Source of the DNA: Gammaproteobacteria bacterium
GTDB taxonomy: Bacteria; Pseudomonadota; Gammaproteobacteria; SZUA-229
Length of the DNA: 5,416 bases
Assembly: GCA_016764035.1 (NCBI GenBank)
Contig: JAESSQ010000131.1
Location: 1 to 5,416 of the forward strand
Reading direction: 5' to 3'
Shown: positions 1 to 5,416 of the stretch, piece by piece
Layout of the letters: every line of letters starts with the position of its first letter
How positions within the stretch are numbered: position 1 is the stretch's first letter
Program-made: the position numbers and the translations under genes
Notes under the pieces: model-generated
Database searches by the model: none
The model's input: the letters and a program-made list of their open reading frames with translations, nothing else
What the model was told of the DNA's origin: nothing

Positions 1-94
1 CCGCAGGTTGTGTCATATGCAAATACTCGCCCGCTTTGGTGAAATTTAACAATCGTGCCACTGTATAAAATATTCTTAATCGTCGATCTGCCAT
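1..94 (-). CDS. LysR-type transcriptional regulator, N-terminal fragment
   Basis: The reverse strand reads ATG at 94 and stays open to the window edge, giving 31 residues that begin MADRRLRIFYTVARLLNFTK and continue AGEYLHMTQPA. This is the classic start of a LysR-family winged helix-turn-helix: an F-x-x-V-A core helix, then N-F-T-K-A-G-E, then the recognition-helix start with T-Q-P-A. LysR regulators bind DNA as dimers or tetramers and usually respond to a small ligand through a C-terminal periplasmic-binding-protein-like domain, which lies outside this window, so the ligand and targets cannot be told. An ATG at 101 is in another frame and was not used. No strong ribosome binding site is visible, only a GAG just upstream of the ATG. 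The gene is divergent from the DUF4124 gene, the usual arrangement for a LysR protein and a target, but that target is inferred. Confidence 0.88.
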   Translation of the reverse strand, partial: MADRRLRIFYTVARLLNFTKAGEYLHMTQPA

Positions 95-142
95 GACTCA
101 TTATTACCACATTAAGAAAGAGAAGGATTACACATACCTAAA

Positions 143-156
143 TGAACATCAGTTCA
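143..156. repeat. Perfect inverted repeat TGAAC-N4-GTTCA, candidate operator
   Basis: TGAAC at 143-147 is matched by GTTCA at 152-156 around a 4-base centre. The repeat lies 49 bases upstream of the LysR start codon, between it and the candidate leftward -10 box, so a bound protein would sit in the LysR leader. The outer T and A are separated by 12 bases, close to but not the canonical LysR T-N11-A box. Short perfect palindromes occur by chance in AT-rich DNA, so the operator role is inferred. Confidence 0.3.
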
Positions 157-187
157 CTCATAAATAAGAGGCATCAAAAACATTGAT

Positions 188-207
188 ATTATACGCACCT
201 GTATAAT
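188..207. promoter_or_regulatory. 20-base palindrome carrying back-to-back TATAAT -10 boxes
   Basis: ATTATAC (188-194) and GTATAAT (201-207) form perfect 7-base arms around a 6-base centre. The right arm holds a consensus TATAAT for rightward transcription and the left arm holds the same hexamer for leftward transcription towards the LysR gene, predicting a leader of roughly 85-90 bases. No good -35 hexamer stands at normal spacing on either strand; the best are a rightward TTGATA at 183-188, which is too close, and a leftward TAGAAT, which matches 3 of 6. The site could be a symmetric operator, paired promoters, or both. Confidence 0.35.
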
Positions 208-252
208 TTAATTCTAAAAAGATTAATTGAATGGCGTAAAGCATGTAATATC

Positions 253-306
253 GTGGTGTATGAAGTGAAGATTATCTATACTCCTATAAATACTTCGACA
301 CACCGC
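253..306. repeat. Long-spaced imperfect inverted repeat upstream of the DUF4124 gene
   Basis: GGTGT (255-259) pairs with ACACC (300-304), and GAAGT (262-266) pairs with ACTTC (292-296), separated by a small 2x3 internal loop. The base of the stem can be extended by one G-U and one G-C pair (253-254 with 305-306). The 25-base interior contains the TATACT (277-282) and TATAAA (285-290) hexamers. The arms therefore bracket a possible rightward promoter for the DUF4124-tautomerase pair, as a two-site operator would; alternatively it is a weak RNA hairpin. Confidence 0.3.
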
Positions 307-362
307 TATTTTCTTAACTAAAACTTTGGCCACATAACTAACTTAATGGACAAACAGGCGCC

Positions 363-827
363 ATGACCAAAAAAACACGATTCATTGCCATTATCATGAC
401 GTTTCTGTATTTATTATTTACTACAACAACGCATGCGGGTATTTACCGATGGGTCGATAGCGATGGCCAGGTCAATTACAGTGACTCACCAGCAGCCGCA
501 AGCGCCAAAAAGATAAAAATAGACAATTACAAACCATCACCACCTAACACGGATAAAAACATAGACAGCAAATCTGACGACGAAATTACCGCTGAAGAAA
601 CCGAAAAGCCACCTTCAACAACACCGCCCGTACCCAAGGTACCTGAAATATCTAAAAACGATAAACGAAAATATTGTAATGAAGCCAAAAATGACATCGC
701 CTCAATCAGCAGCCGAGGACGTATGCGCGAAATTAATACTAAAGGTGAATATATTTATTTATCAGAATCGCAGCGTCAGAATCGCCTGGCAACGGCCAAA
801 AAGAAACAACGTGAGTTCTGTCGATAA
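363..827 (+). CDS. Secreted DUF4124 domain-containing protein
   Basis: The product is 154 residues. An N-terminal signal peptide is plain: Lys/Arg at 3-6, a hydrophobic stretch at about 7-20, and a T-H-A site predicting cleavage after Ala25. The mature protein begins with the DUF4124 motif (about 26-43: G-I-Y-R-W-V-D-x-D-G, then V-N-Y-S-D-S-P), a small all-beta periplasmic module common in gammaproteobacteria with no established biochemical role. A disordered Pro/Thr/Asp/Glu/Lys-rich linker follows (about 55-100), then a basic probable helical tail (about 101-154) with Cys105 and Cys153 that could form a disulfide. A G-E-x-x-Y-L-S element around 128-134 is, from memory, a recurring tail in DUF4124 proteins. 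The start has a weak AGG only four bases upstream. The tautomerase gene begins 39 bases later on the same strand, suggesting co-transcription. The family call is firm; function is unknown. Confidence 0.85.
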   Translation: MTKKTRFIAIIMTFLYLLFTTTTHAGIYRWVDSDGQVNYSDSPAAASAKKIKIDNYKPSPPNTDKNIDSKSDDEITAEETEKPPSTTPPVPKVPEISKNDKRKYCNEAKNDIASISSRGRMREINTKGEYIYLSESQRQNRLATAKKKQREFCR

Positions 828-828
828 A

Positions 829-852
829 GTCAGTAACCGTCTGACAAAAAAA
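829..852 (+). repeat. Small intercistronic hairpin with a 3' A-tract
   Basis: GTCAG (829-833) and CTGAC (841-845) form a perfect 5-base-pair stem with a 7-base loop, immediately after the DUF4124 stop codon and followed by seven A residues (846-852). On the plus strand the tract is A rather than U, so it is not an intrinsic terminator for the upstream gene. It could be an mRNA-stabilising intercistronic stem, or chance. Confidence 0.25.
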
Positions 853-866
853 CATCCGTTAACACC

Positions 867-1205
867 ATGCCTTTATTAGCGATAACAACCAACACAAAAA
901 TCAAAAACCATCTGCACGTGTCAGAATTAGCATCAAAATTTACTGCCGAGTTACTCGGTAAACCCGAAAGTTATGTGATGGTGAAAATCCTACCAGAACA
1001 ACCCTTAATTTTTGCTGGCACAAACGAACCAGCTGCGCATGTGACGTTAAAAAGCCTGGGACTAGCTGAAAACGAAACAAGCGAATTATCATCAAAAATA
1101 TGTTCATTTATCACAACACAGTTCAATATAAAAAGTGCACGAATTTATATTGAGTTCAGTAACCCTGAGCGTCACATGTGGGGCTGGAATGAAAAAACAT
1201 TTTAA
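867..1205 (+). CDS. MIF/phenylpyruvate tautomerase-like protein
   Basis: The product is 112 residues, the usual size for the macrophage migration inhibitory factor branch of the tautomerase superfamily, whose members form beta-alpha-beta homotrimers. Pro2, exposed as the N-terminal catalytic proline after Met removal, is present. Lys32 in the G-K-P segment corresponds to catalytic MIF Lys32. The L-P-E-Q-x-x-x-F-A-G segment (42-51) and the terminal W-G-W-N-E-K-T-F (105-112) match MIF's V-P-D-Q and V-G-W-N-N-S-T-F. MIF Tyr95 is kept as Tyr94, while MIF Asn97 is Glu96. The MIF C-x-x-C redox motif is replaced by A-A-H-V, so thiol-oxidoreductase activity is not expected. Keto-enol tautomerisation of a phenylpyruvate-like acid is likely, but the physiological substrate is unknown. 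There is no signal peptide and no clear ribosome binding site. It follows the DUF4124 gene by 39 bases and probably shares its transcript. Confidence 0.85.
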   Translation: MPLLAITTNTKIKNHLHVSELASKFTAELLGKPESYVMVKILPEQPLIFAGTNEPAAHVTLKSLGLAENETSELSSKICSFITTQFNIKSARIYIEFSNPERHMWGWNEKTF

Positions 1206-1261
1206 ACATCTAGCAGGTTACATTATTGACAACTCAAACACGCTAGTCTTGAAGTAAGCCA
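1206..1261. other. Convergent intergenic gap without a recognisable terminator
   Basis: These 56 bases separate the stop codons of the tautomerase gene (rightward) and the DUF4105 gene (leftward). A 5-base inverted repeat, CTAGC (1210-1214) and GCTAG (1242-1246), has a 27-base interior and no following T-tract on either strand, so I do not call a rho-independent terminator. Transcripts from the two sides may end by Rho or overlap. Confidence 0.5.
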
Positions 1262-1939
1262 TTAAAAATAATAGTTATAAACAACAGACCAATCGTCGTC
1301 GTCATAAAAATCGTACTGTATACGTTTATAGCGTAAACGCAGCGCATGATTAACCTGTAAGTTATATTGCCACTGCAGCTGAGTAATATCTCTATCCAGC
1401 TCAAACCCTGCTACTGCATCATCTATTTCATAACTCAACATAAACTGGCCCGCTTTACTGTTTAAATAAAAGCCAGCTTGCCCGCCCAGTAGCAAACTGT
1501 AACCCTTTAAATAACTGGATGACACATTTCCCTCTGCGATCAATAAGGCAAACGGCATCAAGCCCTGCCACTTAAAACTCAATCCTGCCCCGCCACGACC
1601 AATAAAATTTCTAACCGATTGCTTATCACTTAATTGCGTGCGATCGAGTCTAATATCAAACAACCATGATACCGGTGTTATCCATTGCTTTACCGGGTTT
1701 AGGGATGTCACGTTGATAAAACTTAAACTTTCCAACCTGAGATTACTGTTCACATTATTATTAGCTTTATCCTTTGAGCCTGCTCCTGTGAACCATTTAA
1801 ATCGAAAATCGAAAACATTAATTGCCGCACCATCAATAAAACTCTGCGGCGCATCGATTAAGTCATGAAACGCTGGACGAATTTGTATATCGAGATACTG
1901 CCTGTCATTTTGCCCCCCCAAACCTGCTGCCACACGAAA
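1262..1939 (-). other. Predicted C-terminal outer-membrane-like strand domain of the DUF4105 protein
   Basis: Residues 433-657 (from the 3235 start) contain many short amphipathic stretches with alternating hydrophobic and polar residues: R-V-A-A-G-L-G-G, Y-L-D-I-Q-I-R, V-F-D-F-R-F-K-W-F, W-L-F-D-I-R-L-D, Y-S-L-L-L-G-G-Q-A-G-F-Y, F-M-L-S-Y-E-I, L-Q-W-Q-Y-N-L and L-R-L-R-Y-K-R-I-Q-Y. The end is W-S-V-V-Y-N-Y-Y-F with a C-terminal Phe, the signal typical of barrels assembled by BamA. This is reading by eye; no strand prediction was run, and a soluble beta domain remains possible. Confidence 0.5.
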
Positions 1940-3235
1940 TGAATCATGGCCTTTTTCCGGTGATTTTTTTTCTGTTGTGACGGCTGCTGTGATTGTCGTA
2001 ATTGCTTCAGTACTTTCAACATCACTGTCTACTGTTGCAGCGTCATTCATCATTTGCAAAATAACGTGTGATTTTTTCGAAGAAGACTCACCTCGAAACT
2101 GTAAAATATCAATGCTACGTTTTAATGCCTCACGTTTTTTACTTTCTGAATTTAACATCTGCAATATTTTACTGATTGCATCAGTGTCGGCTAACAATTG
2201 CTCGTCAACAATGTCTACCACAACGGATGAAACATTTTCGTCCTCACCAACATTTTTTTGTGTGGAAAATTCATCGTTAATTTTTGTAGCTAATGATGCG
2301 CGAAATTGTCGTGATGTTATTAAGTTTCTATCATCTAATGCACGCACGGTATCAACGGGTATCGCATAGGCAGGAAACGCGTTCTCCCCCGTTAATTGCA
2401 TACCTGGTCGCACCACATCAATAAGTGCAAGTAAACGATAGGCACAGTTTTCTCTGAAAAAATAATAATCAAAATCTATACCCTTTACTTCCCAAAGATG
2501 TCGTACCAGTTGCGTTATTTCTTCTCGTGTAAAAGCCAACTGATACTCCCAAATGTCACGATTTTCGATGTTGCTGTATTCCTGAACGGTTTCATAATAA
2601 GGCCTCGATTTAAAAAAGCCCTTATAACCACCGAACAATCCTTTGCTCACATAACTTAAAAGGTCATCGCTTTTATCAACACGTGCCGCATAGTTTAAAG
2701 TCTGTGATAATAATTTCGATTTTCCTTCGCCGTCAAAGCGTAAAAAAGTATGGCCAAATGTCGAACCTGGATTATTGAGGTACATGGTTGGAAACACCAG
2801 AAACAATTTATCTTGAGCAACACGTGTCATGAAGGCCACATGTTGAGGACAGCTCACCTCATGTTTGCCCTGTAAATTCAATTGCTGTTTTATCCACCAC
2901 CAACGAGCAGGGAAACGGCATTGCGCATGGCCTTTATGTGGACCTTTGAAAAAAGCTTTAATATTGGCTTTAAGCTCAGCATCCGCGTTTGTCTTACCGT
3001 CGTCGGACAGAAAAAAATTCTCGTCATCTGCCTGACTAACAAATCGGCGCAATAAGGTTTCACGCTTGTAGTGCAATAATGCCAGCCATGTCTCATGCTT
3101 AGCCAACTGTAACGTTTCTGCCTGCTGTAAAATAGTTTCGATGTCATCATCGGTAATCGTTGCGTAAGCATTCGAACCCGTACCGAACACGCAGATAACT
3201 ATGAATAAAACTTGCTGGAAAAATCTCGGTCGCAT
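1262..3235 (-). CDS. DUF4105 / Lnb-type periplasmic protein with barrel-like C-terminal region
   Basis: The product is 657 residues from the ATG at 3235. I prefer this start because Arg-Pro-Arg-Phe then directly precedes a hydrophobic core and an A-Y-A site (cleavage after residue 25), and a GAG lies five bases upstream. The frame is open to a GTG at 3274 (670 residues). Residues about 30-150 are mostly helical with Cys106 and Cys129. The DUF4105 core follows: N-P-G-S-T-F-G-H-T-F-L-R-F (155-167) with His162, then F-R-E-N-C-A-Y-R-L (260-268) with Cys264. This His-then-Cys order resembles permuted papain-like (NlpC/P60-type) hydrolases and acyltransferases. As I recall, the family is now named for Lnb, a Bacteroides lipoprotein N-acyltransferase. 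A Ser/Thr/Ala/Glu-rich linker (about 385-430) leads to residues 433-657, rich in alternating aromatic and Gly strands and ending Y-N-Y-Y-F, an outer-membrane-protein-like C-terminus. The substrate is unknown; a peptidase, amidase or acyltransferase is possible. Confidence 0.8.
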   Translation of the reverse strand: MRPRFFQQVLFIVICVFGTGSNAYATITDDDIETILQQAETLQLAKHETWLALLHYKRETLLRRFVSQADDENFFLSDDGKTNADAELKANIKAFFKGPHKGHAQCRFPARWWWIKQQLNLQGKHEVSCPQHVAFMTRVAQDKLFLVFPTMYLNNPGSTFGHTFLRFDGEGKSKLLSQTLNYAARVDKSDDLLSYVSKGLFGGYKGFFKSRPYYETVQEYSNIENRDIWEYQLAFTREEITQLVRHLWEVKGIDFDYYFFRENCAYRLLALIDVVRPGMQLTGENAFPAYAIPVDTVRALDDRNLITSRQFRASLATKINDEFSTQKNVGEDENVSSVVVDIVDEQLLADTDAISKILQMLNSESKKREALKRSIDILQFRGESSSKKSHVILQMMNDAATVDSDVESTEAITTITAAVTTEKKSPEKGHDSFRVAAGLGGQNDRQYLDIQIRPAFHDLIDAPQSFIDGAAINVFDFRFKWFTGAGSKDKANNNVNSNLRLESLSFINVTSLNPVKQWITPVSWLFDIRLDRTQLSDKQSVRNFIGRGGAGLSFKWQGLMPFALLIAEGNVSSSYLKGYSLLLGGQAGFYLNSKAGQFMLSYEIDDAVAGFELDRDITQLQWQYNLQVNHALRLRYKRIQYDFYDDDDWSVVYNYYF

Positions 3236-3248
3236 AAATCTCAGTTGT

Positions 3249-3257
3249 TGGTAAAAT
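3249..3257 (+). promoter_or_regulatory. Candidate extended -10 promoter for proS
   Basis: TGG followed by TAAAAT at 3252-3257 forms an extended -10 element (TGn plus a 5-of-6 match to TATAAT). It would start transcription near 3264, about 35 bases before the proS ATG at 3299. The -35 region is poor, which extended -10 promoters tolerate. It lies inside the 63 bases between the divergent proS and DUF4105 starts. Confidence 0.4.
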
Positions 3258-3263
3258 GCGCCC

Positions 3264-3292
3264 ATTCTACCCACTGCTTCGCCCAGGTTAAA
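3264..3292 (-). promoter_or_regulatory. Candidate promoter for the DUF4105 gene
   Basis: On the reverse strand, TAGAAT (3269-3264) matches 5 of 6 bases of the -10 consensus and stands 17 bases from TTTAAC (3292-3287), a weak 3-of-6 -35 match. Transcription would begin near 3257, about 22 bases before the ATG at 3235 and downstream of the alternative starts at 3265 and 3274. If real, it rules those starts out. Confidence 0.3.
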
Positions 3293-3298
3293 GCCGAT

Positions 3299-5005
3299 AT
3301 GTATCTATCTAAATTTCAGATTATCACCTTAAAAGAAACACCCTCTGATGCTGAGATTACCAGCCATCAATTAATGCTACGTGCCGGCCTTATTCGAAAG
3401 CTTGCATCCGGTCTTTATACCTGGTTGCCTTTGGGTTTACGTGTTATGCGTAAGGTCGAAAAAATCGTGCGTGAAGAAATGGACCGATGCGGCTCCCTGG
3501 AAATACTCATGCCTGCAGTACAACCAGGTGAGTTATGGCAGGAGTCTGGCCGTTGGGAGCAATATGGCCCTGAGCTGTTACGTATGCGTGACCGCCATGA
3601 CCGTGAATTTTGTTTCGGCCCTACGCATGAAGAAATTATTACCGATATGGCAAGGAAAGAACTTTCCAGCTATAAACAATTGCCAATAACCTACTACCAG
3701 ATTCAAACGAAATTTCGTGATGAAATCCGTCCTAGGTTTGGCGTTATGCGCTCGCGTGAATTCATCATGAAAGACGCCTATTCATTTCATGCCAGCCAGG
3801 AAAGTCTGCAGACAACGTACGATTTAATGTATCAGGCCTACAGCAACATCTTTACGCGTCTTGGTCTTGAGTTTCGAGCAGTGATGGCAGACAGTGGCGC
3901 TATCGGCGGAAATAGTTCACACGAATTTCACGTATTAGCAGATTCTGGCGAAGATGCGATCGCCTTTTCAAATGGCAGTGACTATGCCGCCAACATTGAA
4001 AAAGCCGAAACTATTCAACCTACAACGCTTCGTCCTGAACCCAGCATGGATATGCTTTGCGTTGACACACCGAATCAACACACTATCGAAGAGATTAGCC
4101 AGTACCTAAATGTACCCACTCAACAGTGCATTAAAACGCTACTGGTTGTTGGCAGTGAAGAAAACTCCGTGGTCGCACTAGTGTTACGTGGTGACCACGA
4201 ACTCAATGAAGTTAAAGCCGCACACCTCATTGAGATTGCCGAACCTCTATGTTTTGCCACCGACGAACAGATTAAGCAGGTTGCTGGTTGTGATGCTGGC
4301 TCACTAGGCCCTGTCAATTTAAGCATTACAATCATTGCCGACTATGCGGCTTTACAATGTACTGATTTTGTCTGCGGCGCTAATGAGGACGATAAACATT
4401 TAACCGGCGTAAACTGGGAGCGTGACTGCGCCTTACCTACAGCTGCTGACCTAAGAAACATCGTCGAAGGTGACGCGAGCCCTGACGGTAAAGGCACCCT
4501 GTCCATTGTACGCGGCATCGAAGTTGGGCATATTTTTCAGCTCGGTAAAAAATATTCCGAAGCATTTAAAGCTACTGTACTCGATGAAAACGGTAAGGCT
4601 ACCGTGATGACGATGGGGTGTTATGGAATGGGCATAACAAGAATCGTTGCTGCCGCCATCGAACAAAGCCATGATGAAAACGGCATAATCTGGTCAAAAA
4701 ATCTCGCTCCGTTTGATGTGGCTATTGCACCCATTAATATGCAGAAATCTGAAGATGTGCGCAATACCGCAATCCGTCTGCATGATGAATTAAACGCAGC
4801 CGGCCTGGAGGTTTTACTTTATGACGAGAAAGCACGATTAGGTGGCATGCTGGCCGACCTGGATTTAATCGGCATACCTCATCGTATCGTTATCGGTGAC
4901 CGAGGACTAAAAGACGGCAAGGTTGAATATAAAAAACGAGGAGCCACTGATAACCAGGATATACCACTAACTGACATCGTTGCATATTTAACTGGCGATA
5001 AATAA
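3299..5005 (+). CDS. proS: Prolyl-tRNA synthetase, bacterial type with editing insertion
   Basis: The product is 568 residues, close to the E. coli enzyme. It joins proline to tRNA-Pro in the cytosol using ATP. The class II core is complete: G-P-T-H-E-E (107-112), motif 2 with R-P-R-F-G-V-M-R-S-R-E-F (144-155), and motif 3 M-G-C-Y-G-M-G-I-T-R (439-448). The insertion (INS) domain that clears Ala-tRNA-Pro, about 224-407, is present with Lys279, the same number as the key editing lysine in E. coli. The anticodon-binding domain follows from about 470 and includes G-I-P-H-R-I-V-I-G-D-R (525-535). The start at ATG 3299 is chosen because the first 15 residues, ending T-L-K-E-T-P, align without gaps with the E. 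coli start; the frame extends to a TTG at 3212, but that would add 29 unrelated residues. AGG at 3285-3287 is a distant ribosome binding site. The transglycosylase gene follows 13 bases after the stop. Confidence 0.97.
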   Translation: MYLSKFQIITLKETPSDAEITSHQLMLRAGLIRKLASGLYTWLPLGLRVMRKVEKIVREEMDRCGSLEILMPAVQPGELWQESGRWEQYGPELLRMRDRHDREFCFGPTHEEIITDMARKELSSYKQLPITYYQIQTKFRDEIRPRFGVMRSREFIMKDAYSFHASQESLQTTYDLMYQAYSNIFTRLGLEFRAVMADSGAIGGNSSHEFHVLADSGEDAIAFSNGSDYAANIEKAETIQPTTLRPEPSMDMLCVDTPNQHTIEEISQYLNVPTQQCIKTLLVVGSEENSVVALVLRGDHELNEVKAAHLIEIAEPLCFATDEQIKQVAGCDAGSLGPVNLSITIIADYAALQCTDFVCGANEDDKHLTGVNWERDCALPTAADLRNIVEGDASPDGKGTLSIVRGIEVGHIFQLGKKYSEAFKATVLDENGKATVMTMGCYGMGITRIVAAAIEQSHDENGIIWSKNLAPFDVAIAPINMQKSEDVRNTAIRLHDELNAAGLEVLLYDEKARLGGMLADLDLIGIPHRIVIGDRGLKDGKVEYKKRGATDNQDIPLTDIVAYLTGDK

Positions 5006-5018
5006 ACATTTCTTTTGC

Positions 5019-5416
5019 ATGTTCATACGCCTGACAACACTACTGGTATTTTTTATTTCCATCACCTCTGTGTATATACCCATCCATGCGTCCGAACAGA
5101 GTGTTGACCCTAAACTCCGGCAATTATTAACAGAAGCTATCAATTCATCAGAAAGTTTTGAAGATCGTTTTCATGCTGAAGTTTGGCTATTTGATATGTC
5201 GAGTCGTCTACGTCGTTTCATCAAAGACGAACAATTACGCTTAACACTATTGAAACAAATTCATCTTGAAGCAACACGTGCCAAACTACAGCCTGAACTG
5301 GTATTAGCACTGATAGAAATAGAAAGCCATTTCGATAGTTATGCGATTTCTAAGTCAGGCGCACAAGGTTTGATGCAGGTTATGCCCTTCTGGCTAAATG
5401 AAATAGGTCATGCTGA
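5019..5416 (+). CDS. Lytic transglycosylase (SLT domain), N-terminal part
   Basis: From ATG 5019 the frame is open to the window edge, giving 132 residues plus two bases. Residues 1-24 form a signal peptide (hydrophobic L-L-V-F-F-I core, I-H-A before the predicted cleavage after Ala24). A helical region of about 65 residues follows, then the start of a soluble-lytic-transglycosylase domain: L-V-L-A-L-I-E-I-E-S-H-F (94-105), with Glu102 of the E-S pair as the expected catalytic acid, then S-K-S-G-A-Q-G-L-M-Q-V-M-P (111-123), the standard SLT substrate-cleft motif. Such enzymes cut the MurNAc-GlcNAc bond of peptidoglycan to leave a 1,6-anhydro end, in wall turnover or to open space for envelope machines. 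The rest of the domain is outside the window, so subfamily is unclear. No ribosome binding site is visible; the 13-base gap after proS suggests one transcript and perhaps translational coupling. Confidence 0.92.
   Translation, partial: MFIRLTTLLVFFISITSVYIPIHASEQSVDPKLRQLLTEAINSSESFEDRFHAEVWLFDMSSRLRRFIKDEQLRLTLLKQIHLEATRAKLQPELVLALIEIESHFDSYAISKSGAQGLMQVMPFWLNEIGHA

Larger units (their letters stand above)
95..362. promoter_or_regulatory. Divergent intergenic region between the LysR gene and the DUF4124 gene
   Basis: This 268-base AT-rich stretch separates two divergent genes and must hold both promoters. It contains no credible gene; the only short ATG-initiated frame (142-186, 14 codons) has no supporting features. 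It holds three inverted repeats, listed separately (143-156, 188-207, 253-306), and several TATA-like hexamers: TATAAT at 202-207, TATACT at 277-282 and TATAAA at 285-290 on the plus strand, and TATAAT at 193-188 on the minus strand. None has a convincing -35 hexamer at 16-18 bases, which would fit activator-dependent promoters, but that is inference. Confidence 0.55.

Noticed and set aside
142..186. 14-codon frame in the LysR-DUF4124 intergenic region
   Set aside because: It is very short, lacks a ribosome binding site and overlaps the palindromes; nothing supports translation.
679..879. Open frame of 66 codons overlapping the end of the DUF4124 gene and the tautomerase start
   Set aside because: It is out of frame with two well-supported genes and has no family features.
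1210..1246. CTAGC/GCTAG inverted repeat as a bidirectional terminator
   Set aside because: The stem is only 5 pairs with a 27-base interior and neither strand has a T-tract after it.
1977..2369. Open frame of 130 codons on the plus strand
   Set aside because: It lies antisense within the DUF4105 gene over its core-to-linker region, and its translation shows no recognisable domain; it is a shadow of the real gene.
3236..3274. Longer DUF4105 starts at GTG 3274 or ATG 3265
   Set aside because: They place 10-13 extra residues before a well-formed signal peptide and have no better ribosome binding site; the candidate promoter would start downstream of them.
3212..3298. Upstream extension of the proS frame to a TTG start
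   Set aside because: The 29 added residues are unlike any ProS N-terminus, while the ATG at 3299 gives a gapless match to the E. coli start; the extension also overlaps the DUF4105 signal peptide region.
4120..4672. Reverse-strand open frames inside proS (4120-4335 and 4451-4672)
   Set aside because: Both are antisense to the editing and core regions of an intact proS and show no domain.

Overview
The window looks like chromosomal core sequence from a moderately AT-rich gammaproteobacterium. The bacterial-type prolyl-tRNA synthetase aligns closely with the E. coli protein as I remember it, from its first residues through its inserted editing domain. A DUF4124 envelope protein and a lytic transglycosylase just downstream of proS also fit that group. 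I could not place it to genus, and there is no sign of phage, transposon, CRISPR or RNA genes.

Layout from left to right: the first 31 codons of a LysR-type regulator, read leftward off the window edge (94 to 1). Next is a 268-base intergenic region with three inverted repeats, one of which carries a TATAAT on each strand (95-362). A rightward pair follows: a secreted DUF4124 protein (363-827) and a MIF-family tautomerase (867-1205). These converge on a long leftward gene for a DUF4105/Lnb-type periplasmic protein with a barrel-like C-terminal region (3235 to 1262). Diverging from that gene, 63 bases away, is proS (3299-5005). A lytic transglycosylase gene follows 13 bases after proS and runs off the right edge (5019-5416).

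Four of the six proteins are, or probably are, linked to the envelope or to secretion: DUF4124, DUF4105 and the transglycosylase all have clear signal peptides, while the tautomerase has none but is co-oriented with DUF4124. ProS is cytosolic housekeeping, and the transglycosylase probably shares its transcript. The LysR protein probably controls itself and perhaps the DUF4124-tautomerase pair.

I do not see a convincing new multi-gene system. The least understood item is the DUF4105 protein. It combines a His/Cys pair typical of permuted papain-like (NlpC/P60-like) folds with a C-terminal region that looks like an outer-membrane strand domain.
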